Source: SAR86 cluster bacterium SAR86B
GTDB taxonomy: Bacteria; Pseudomonadota; Gammaproteobacteria; Magnimaribacterales; D2472
Assembly: GCA_905182885.1 (NCBI GenBank)
Contig: CAJJCW010000001.1
Location: 124,001-188,000, forward strand
Direction: 5' to 3'
DNA: 64,000 nt
Part shown: positions 58,980-64,000 of the stretch, piece by piece
Position numbering within the stretch: the stretch's first letter is position 1
Layout: every line of letters begins with the position of its first letter
The notes under the pieces: generated by a model
Told to the model about the DNA's origin: nothing
The model's input: only the letters and a program-made list of their open reading frames with translations
Databases searched by the model: none
Position numbers and translations under genes: made by a program

Positions 58980-59299
58980 TATTTACTCGCTAATTTAATA
59001 TCTTTGATTTCAACTTGAGAATGCCTAGCTCTGTGACCGATTCTTGTCATGCTATGCTTTCTTCTTCTAAAACGAAGAATGGAAATTTTATCAGATTTAA
59101 CAACGTCAAGAACCTCAGCGGTAACTGTTACGTTGGGTAGATAAGGTTGACCAATCTCAACATTATTATCGTCAACGTATAACAATACGTTTTCAAAAGT
59201 TATTTTTGTTCCAGGCTCGTCTTTCAATAAGTCGACAGGTAAGTACATACCCTTCTCGATTTTATGTTGTTTTCCACCTGATTCTATTACTGCGTACAT
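58979..59299 (-). CDS. rplU: 50S ribosomal protein L21
   Basis: Large-subunit protein binding 23S rRNA. 106 residues, E. coli 103. [17 protein letters not shown] at the start and the C-terminal signature [16 protein letters not shown]-type segment ([17 protein letters not shown]). First gene of rplU-rpmA-obgE, divergent from ispB as in E. coli. Confidence 0.98.
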   Translation of the reverse strand: MYAVIESGGKQHKIEKGMYLPVDLLKDEPGTKITFENVLLYVDDNNVEIGQPYLPNVTVTAEVLDVVKSDKISILRFRRRKHSMTRIGHRARHSQVEIKDIKLASK

Positions 59300-59359
59300 A
59301 TTTATATCCCTAAAGGTGGCAAAATATACGCTTTAATGAAGAATTTATCAATACTTATG

Positions 59360-59365
59360 TATAAT
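59360..59365 (+). promoter_or_regulatory. Consensus -10 hexamer upstream of ispB
   Basis: TATAAT, preceded by TG, ends 23 bases before the ispB ATG in the 89-base gap to divergent rplU. The -35 region is not clear. Confidence 0.45.
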
Positions 59366-59388
59366 TTTGCTTTAATTATTATCCAATC

Positions 59389-60339
59389 ATGACAAAACAT
59401 TCAATACAAAAAGAACTTACTGTTGTAAAAAATCTAATTAAAAATGAGATTATTGAAGAAAAGACTATTTCAGATCTTTATAAATATATCTTCAAATCAG
59501 ATGGCAAGCATTTAAGAGCGAGGTTAAGCCTAGTTGCTTCGTCCATAAACAGAAGGAAAGGAAAGAAGAGATTAAAGTTAGCTGCAATTATTGAACTCCT
59601 TCATACAGCGACATTAGTTCATGATGATGTAGTAGACGAATCACCCACTAGAAGAGGAAAAAAATCAGTTAATAATATATGGTCAAATTCCCACGGCGTT
59701 TTAATAGGTGATTATATTTACTCAAAGGCTTTTATATTAATGGTCGAGCTTGGAAATAATAAGATATTAGATGAGCTTTCAAAAGCGACGAATGACATTT
59801 CAAAAGGCGAGCTAATTCAGCTCGATGCAATAAGTAATAAAGAAATCTCATTAAAAAACTTAGAAGATATTAGTTATTACAAAACAGGAAGGTTATTTGA
59901 AGCTGCAGCAAAATGTGGAGCTATCCTTGCAGATGCTGATCCTAAATATATAAAAAATATTACAAATTGTTCAAAAAATTTAGGAATAGTATTTCAGATA
60001 AAAGATGATTTGTTGGATTATTCAGAAAATGGGGCTCTCATTGGTAAGCCAGTTTTTCAAGATCTTAAAGAAGGAAAGGTTACCTACCCTTTCTATTTTG
60101 CGAATAAAAATGCCAATGACTCAGAAAAAATAAAACTTGAATCTTTTTTAGGTAAAAAAAATATTAATCAAAAAACTGTATTTAAATTAATTAACGATCT
60201 TAATGGAATTGGAGAAACTGAAAAGCTAGCTTTGCAGTATTTAGGAGAGGCTGCAAAGGCTGCAAATTTAATTGAAGATAAAAATATCAGCAAAGAAATG
60301 ATAGAATTAGTCAATTCAGCAATGTACAGGAAGAAATGA
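59389..60339 (+). CDS. ispB: Polyprenyl (octaprenyl-type) diphosphate synthase
   Basis: Trans-prenyltransferase that makes the ubiquinone side chain. First Asp-rich motif [20 protein letters not shown] near residue 80 and second [29 protein letters not shown] follows. 316 residues, E. coli 323. Chain length is not certain from sequence. Divergent from rplU, the E. coli order; overlaps fabA by 4 bases. Confidence 0.95.
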   Translation: MTKHSIQKELTVVKNLIKNEIIEEKTISDLYKYIFKSDGKHLRARLSLVASSINRRKGKKRLKLAAIIELLHTATLVHDDVVDESPTRRGKKSVNNIWSNSHGVLIGDYIYSKAFILMVELGNNKILDELSKATNDISKGELIQLDAISNKEISLKNLEDISYYKTGRLFEAAAKCGAILADADPKYIKNITNCSKNLGIVFQIKDDLLDYSENGALIGKPVFQDLKEGKVTYPFYFANKNANDSEKIKLESFLGKKNINQKTVFKLINDLNGIGETEKLALQYLGEAAKAANLIEDKNISKEMIELVNSAMYRKK

Positions 60340-60860
60340 GCTTCAAACCGCAGAAAAGCTATTCAAAACAAGAGTTAATTGAATGTTCAAACGGAAATCT
60401 CTTTATTAATGAGGGAGATGGAAGGTTGCCAGCAGATGAAATGCTAATGTTTGATGAAATTTCTAATATTGATAATTTTGGTGGTGAGTTTCAAAAAGGA
60501 AATATCACAGCAATTTTAAATATAAATCCTGATTTATGGTTTTTTGATTGCCATTTCAAAAAAGACCCTGTCATGCCTGGTTGCTTAGGGCTTGATGCTA
60601 TGTGGCAACTTTTAGGATTTTATCTTTTATGGTCAGGCCTTCCAGGTATTGGAAGAGCCTTAGGTGCAGAAAAAATTAAATTCTCTGGACAGGTACTTCC
60701 TTCTGCAAAAATAGTTAGGTATGAAATAGATATTAAAAGAATAATTAATCGCGGAGCTGTTCTTGGTGTTGCTAATGGTAAAATGTTTGTTGATGATAAA
60801 GAAATTTATAATGCTGAAAAACTTAAAGTAGGCTTATTTAAAGATCCGAGTAATTTCTAA
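60336..60860 (+). CDS. fabA: 3-hydroxydecanoyl-ACP dehydratase/isomerase FabA
   Basis: Introduces the cis double bond of unsaturated fatty acids. Active-site His in [29 protein letters not shown] with the catalytic Asp in GLDAMWQ. 174 residues, E. coli 172. Overlaps ispB by 4 bases and fabB by 1, so ispB-fabA-fabB form one unit. Confidence 0.97.
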   Translation: MSFKPQKSYSKQELIECSNGNLFINEGDGRLPADEMLMFDEISNIDNFGGEFQKGNITAILNINPDLWFFDCHFKKDPVMPGCLGLDAMWQLLGFYLLWSGLPGIGRALGAEKIKFSGQVLPSAKIVRYEIDIKRIINRGAVLGVANGKMFVDDKEIYNAEKLKVGLFKDPSNF

Positions 60861-62083
60861 TGAAAAATGTAGTCGTAACTGGTGTTGGAATTAAATCTTG
60901 TATAGGCAATACCTATGATGAAGTTCTTAAAAGTCTTCAAGATGGTAGGTCAGGTATAACTGCAAATCAATCTTATGCTGATATGGGCTTTAGAAGTCAA
61001 ATATCTGGTTCTATTAATCTGGATTATTCAGAACTAATTGATAGAAAATTGTTAAGGTTTATGGGTGAAGCTTCAGCATATTCTTATCTAGCAGCAAAGG
61101 ATGCTATAAAAATGTCTGGTCTTGAGGAAGAGTATCTTAATTCACCAAGAGTGGGAATAGTTGCTGGCTCTGGAGGCTCATCAACAAGAGTCATGCTATC
61201 TACTTCAGATATTACTAGAGAGAAAGGGCCAAAACGAATTGGGCCATATGCAGTTACCAAATCGATGGCAAGCTCTATTTCAGCAATCCTAGGAACAGCT
61301 TTTAAATTAAAAGGAATAAACTATTCTATATCCTCAGCCTGTGCTACTAGTGCCCACTGTATTGGACATGGAGCAGATTTAATAAGGTCAGGACAACAAG
61401 ATATTATTATTGCAGGCGGAGGAGAAGATGAGCACTGGAGTTCTTCAAATTTATTTGATGCCATGGGAGCTCTCTCTTCAAAATTTAATGAGACACCAAC
61501 AATTGCATCTAGGCCGTATGACAAAAATAGAGATGGTTTTGTTATAGCTGGAGGGTCAGGAATTCTAATTTTAGAAGAAGAGGAGCATGCTAAAAAAAGG
61601 AATGCGAATATCTTAGCTAAGCTTTCTGGATATTTTGCCACTTCTGATGGTTACGACATGGTTGCCCCATCTGGAGAAGGAGCTCTGAGATGTATGCAAG
61701 GGGCACTAGATATTTACGGGTCTTCAGTTGACTACATTAATACTCATGGAACAAGCACACCTGTCGGTGACATTGCTGAACTTAATGCAATCAAAGAGTT
61801 ATTTGCTAATGAATGCCCAATCATCAGCTCTACTAAGTCGATGACTGGTCACTCGCTTGGAGCGACAGGAGCTCAAGAAGCTATATATTCGATAATGATG
61901 CTTAACGAAGGTTTTATAGCTCCTAATATCAATTCAGAAGAGTTATGTGAAGAAGCGAAAGGTATTAATATTAATACTGAAACAATATCAAAAAATATAA
62001 CCTCTGTAATGAGTAACTCATTTGGATTTGGCGGAACTAACGCCAGTTTGGTATTGAGTAAGAGATTAGTAAAGTTTGAATAA
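60860..62083 (+). CDS. fabB: 3-oxoacyl-ACP synthase I FabB
   Basis: Elongates the unsaturated intermediates made by FabA. Thiolase fold with catalytic Cys in SSACATSAHC, His in NTHGTSTPVGD and His in KSMTGHSLGATGAQEA; GFGGTNASLV at the end. 407 residues, E. coli 406. The 3' end overlaps the convergent oxidoreductase gene by 18 bases. Confidence 0.97.
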   Translation: MKNVVVTGVGIKSCIGNTYDEVLKSLQDGRSGITANQSYADMGFRSQISGSINLDYSELIDRKLLRFMGEASAYSYLAAKDAIKMSGLEEEYLNSPRVGIVAGSGGSSTRVMLSTSDITREKGPKRIGPYAVTKSMASSISAILGTAFKLKGINYSISSACATSAHCIGHGADLIRSGQQDIIIAGGGEDEHWSSSNLFDAMGALSSKFNETPTIASRPYDKNRDGFVIAGGSGILILEEEEHAKKRNANILAKLSGYFATSDGYDMVAPSGEGALRCMQGALDIYGSSVDYINTHGTSTPVGDIAELNAIKELFANECPIISSTKSMTGHSLGATGAQEAIYSIMMLNEGFIAPNINSEELCEEAKGININTETISKNITSVMSNSFGFGGTNASLVLSKRLVKFE

Positions 62084-63145
62084 AGCTTCTTTGGTATAAG
62101 GAATAACATCCTCCAGTCTTCCCTCTTTCATCTTAATTACCCATTCAGGGTCTGATATAAGAGCTCTGCCAACGGCAACCATATCGTATTTACTATTATT
62201 AATATCTTCAATGGCTTTATTGATATTTGTAGGTGATGCAGGTGCACTCATATCAATGAATTCAGAGTCAAGACCGACACTTCCAACACTAATAGTTGGT
62301 AATCCTAAAAGTTTTTTTGTCCAGTAAGCTAAATTTTCTTCCGATCCGCTAAATTCACTATCCCAAAATCTTCTCATACTTGAATGAAGGTAATCAAGTC
62401 CAGCTTCCGTAGGAAGAGTAAGTACTTTTTTGAGCTCTTCAGGGGTGGAGGCTAATTTTGCTTCATAGTCTTGCTGCTTCCATTGGGAGAATCTCAGTCC
62501 AACAATAAAATTACTGCTTACTTCTGATCTTATAGCTTTCACAATTTCAGTTGCCAATTGAGACCTTTCTTCAGTGGATCCTCCATACATATCCTTTCTT
62601 ACATTTGTGCCATGCCAAAAGAAGTTATCAATTAGATATCCATGAGCGCCATGGATTTCTACTCCATCGAAACCAATTTCTTCACAAAACTTAGCATCAG
62701 AAGCAAAAGCTTGAACAGTCTCATTGATATCTTGAATGGTCATTTCATGAGCCACTTTTTTTCCAGGTCTTACAAGACCCGAGGCTGTATGACCAGGAAT
62801 TTCTGGCTCTGGGGCCATGCCTAATTTTCTAAAGCCGCCGCAATGCCATAGTTGAGCCACCACTGCGCCATCGTGTTTCTTAATACCACTTACAACTTTC
62901 TTCCAAGCGCCTCTTGCTTCCTCACTATCTAGCCTAGGAACGTCAGGGTAAGCGCTAGAAGCTTTATGGCTAACTTCTATGCCTTCAGTGATGATAAGGC
63001 CAACTTCAGCCTTAGCTCTTCTTTCGTAATAATCAATGACAGCTTGAGTTGGAACTCCTCCAGGGGACATGCTCCTGGTCATTGGAGCCATAACAATTCT
63101 ATTTCTTAAAGTAGTATTTTTAAGCTTATATGGATTGAATAACAT
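62066..63145 (-). CDS. Old yellow enzyme-family NADH:flavin oxidoreductase
   Basis: FMN-dependent ene-reductase type TIM barrel. RIVMAPMTRS near the N terminus, WHCGGFRK, DGVEIHGAHGYLIDNFFWHGTNVRKDMYGGSTEER (substrate and FMN site, His pair present), VGLRFSQWKQ and VAVGRALISDPEWV at the end. 359 residues, typical for NemA/OPR-like enzymes. The physiological substrate is unknown. Eight bases downstream of the crotonase gene on the same strand, so both may act on CoA or enone substrates together. Confidence 0.92.
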   Translation of the reverse strand: MLFNPYKLKNTTLRNRIVMAPMTRSMSPGGVPTQAVIDYYERRAKAEVGLIITEGIEVSHKASSAYPDVPRLDSEEARGAWKKVVSGIKKHDGAVVAQLWHCGGFRKLGMAPEPEIPGHTASGLVRPGKKVAHEMTIQDINETVQAFASDAKFCEEIGFDGVEIHGAHGYLIDNFFWHGTNVRKDMYGGSTEERSQLATEIVKAIRSEVSSNFIVGLRFSQWKQQDYEAKLASTPEELKKVLTLPTEAGLDYLHSSMRRFWDSEFSGSEENLAYWTKKLLGLPTISVGSVGLDSEFIDMSAPASPTNINKAIEDINNSKYDMVAVGRALISDPEWVIKMKEGRLEDVIPYTKEALFKLY

Positions 63146-63153
63146 AATTGTAA

Positions 63154-64000
63154 TTACTCCTTATCTTTAAATTTACTTTCTATCCAAGGAAAAATTGACG
63201 GCATGTCGCTGGATATTTTATTAGGATAATCTGCATTTCTCTTTTCTAAAAAAGACATAACTCCTTCAGCAGCATCTCCTGATGAGCCTCTCGAATCAAT
63301 AACTTTACTGTCTATTATGTGCGCTTCTTCTGGCGTTGACGTCGATGATAAACTCCACATCATCTGTCTGGTTAGCGCGATTGAAACTGGGGAAGATTCT
63401 TTAATAAACTTGTTGGCTATTTGAATTGCTTTATCCATTAATTCATTTGGCTCTACCAGATATGAGACTAGGCCAGCTTCATAGGCATCTGATGCATCAA
63501 ATAACTCTCCTGAATAAGACCATTCTAAGGCTTTTGAAATGCCTACTATTTTTGGTAAAAACCAGCTAGAGCATGCGTCTGGAGCAATCCCTCTTTTGGC
63601 AAATGGAAAAGAAAACTTGCTTGATGTTGAAGCTATTCGTATATCAGCAGCAAGTTGCATGGTTGCTCCGACTCCAACTGCAGCTCCGTTACAAGCTACA
63701 ACAATTGGCTTTAAACACCTGTACATTCTTAAGGTCAGAATGCCGCCAGAATCTCTTCTGAAATCTTCGGTATATTTTTTTGAATTATCGAACTCAGTAT
63801 CAAAAGTTTTTTCTCCAGCTGAAAGATCGGCACCAGCGCAAAATGCCCTTCCAGCTCCTGCTAGGATTACAGCTCTTATGGAATCTTTTTTATCAATGTA
63901 ATCAAATGCTTCAAGCATTTCACTAAGCATAACTTGATTGAAAGCATTTAGCTTTTCAGGCCTGTTGAGAGTAATTAACGCTAATGAATTTTTTTCAGTA
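63154..64000 (-). CDS. Enoyl-CoA hydratase/isomerase (N terminus cut by window edge)
   Basis: Crotonase whose 5' end lies outside the window. The ORF track starts at an internal Met (63930), but the frame is open to the edge and encodes NSLALITLNRPEKLNAFNQV, the standard crotonase N-terminal strand, so only about 10 residues are missing. Oxyanion-hole segments AGRAFCAGADLSAGE and CNGAAVGVGATMQLAADIRI. The catalytic loop reads IAPDACSSWFLPKIVG, again with Asp/Ala in place of the usual Glu, similar to the crotonase at 24913-25686. Confidence 0.9.
   Translation of the reverse strand, partial: TEKNSLALITLNRPEKLNAFNQVMLSEMLEAFDYIDKKDSIRAVILAGAGRAFCAGADLSAGEKTFDTEFDNSKKYTEDFRRDSGGILTLRMYRCLKPIVVACNGAAVGVGATMQLAADIRIASTSSKFSFPFAKRGIAPDACSSWFLPKIVGISKALEWSYSGELFDASDAYEAGLVSYLVEPNELMDKAIQIANKFIKESSPVSIALTRQMMWSLSSTSTPEEAHIIDSKVIDSRGSSGDAAEGVMSFLEKRNADYPNKISSDMPSIFPWIESKFKDKE

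Noticed and set aside
1-64000. A new defence, biosynthetic or mobile system
   Set aside because: Nearly every gene belongs to a known housekeeping family; no integrase, transposase, toxin-immunity pair, CRISPR array or biosynthetic cluster was seen. RatA is named a toxin in E. coli but its neighbour RnfH is not a proven antitoxin.

Overview
The window is AT-rich, very tightly packed chromosomal DNA that encodes a gram-negative housekeeping set: LPS/lipid A synthesis and export, BAM complex, RseP, FabA/FabB, a TonB-dependent receptor, Fur and a sigma-32-type heat-shock promoter. Gene content, gene order and codon choice point to a streamlined marine gammaproteobacterium of the SAR86 type. The lineage is inferred from content and style; no 16S gene is present. 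No CRISPR array, insertion sequence, prophage or obvious defence island was seen.

Layout. 1-7.25 kb (minus): carA-carB-greA-rlmE-ftsH, with ftsH cut by the left edge. 7.4-12.75 kb (plus): map-glnD-dapD-dapE. 12.75-24.9 kb: mixed accessory/housekeeping block (POT transporter, RDD protein, lptF-lptG divergent from pepA-valS, ElaA-like acetyltransferase, two tandem glutathione peroxidases, holD-rimI, leuA). 24.9-45.1 kb (minus): one long run rpsB-tsf-pyrH-frr-uppS-cdsA-dxr-rseP-bamA-skp-lpxD-fabZ-lpxA-lpxB-rnhB-dnaE-accA-tilS plus a crotonase. 45.2-49.5 kb (minus): grpE-dnaK-dnaJ-dapB behind a sigma-32-like promoter. 49.5-53.9 kb: fur, bamE, rnfH, ratA, an NSS symporter, a DUF3429-like protein, smpB and the tmRNA gene ssrA. 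53.9-57.3 kb: a secreted protein of unknown function and a heavily frameshifted TonB-dependent receptor ended by a strong terminator. 57.4-64 kb: rpsT, obgE-rpmA-rplU, ispB-fabA-fabB, an old-yellow-enzyme-type oxidoreductase, and a crotonase cut by the right edge.

How the genes fit together. Envelope building dominates: undecaprenyl-P and isoprenoid supply (dxr, uppS, ispB), phospholipid and fatty-acid synthesis (cdsA, accA, fabZ, fabA, fabB), lipid A (lpxD, lpxA, lpxB), LPS transport (lptF, lptG) and outer-membrane protein assembly (bamA, bamE, skp, rseP). Lysine/DAP synthesis is represented by dapB, dapD and dapE. Translation (rpsB, tsf, frr, rpsT, rpmA, rplU, valS, tilS, rlmE, map, smpB/ssrA, obgE, rimI, ratA), replication (dnaE, holD, rnhB) and proteostasis (ftsH, grpE-dnaK-dnaJ, pepA) fill most of the rest.

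Main points for a second look: (1) the map...rpsB segment (about 38 kb) sits between dapB and carA, two genes that are neighbours in other gammaproteobacteria, while map and rpsB, normally neighbours, are its two ends; (2) single-base frameshifts are confined to about 36-57 kb (bamA x4, rseP, dapB, dnaK, TonB receptor x10 or more) while large genes elsewhere are intact; (3) valS lacks about 200 C-terminal residues; (4) ribosomal protein S2 ends in six perfect 15-bp repeats, and its leader can fold into a stem-loop with a possible pseudoknot beside the ribosome binding site; (5) convergent genes routinely share stop codons. I did not find a convincing wholly new multi-gene system.
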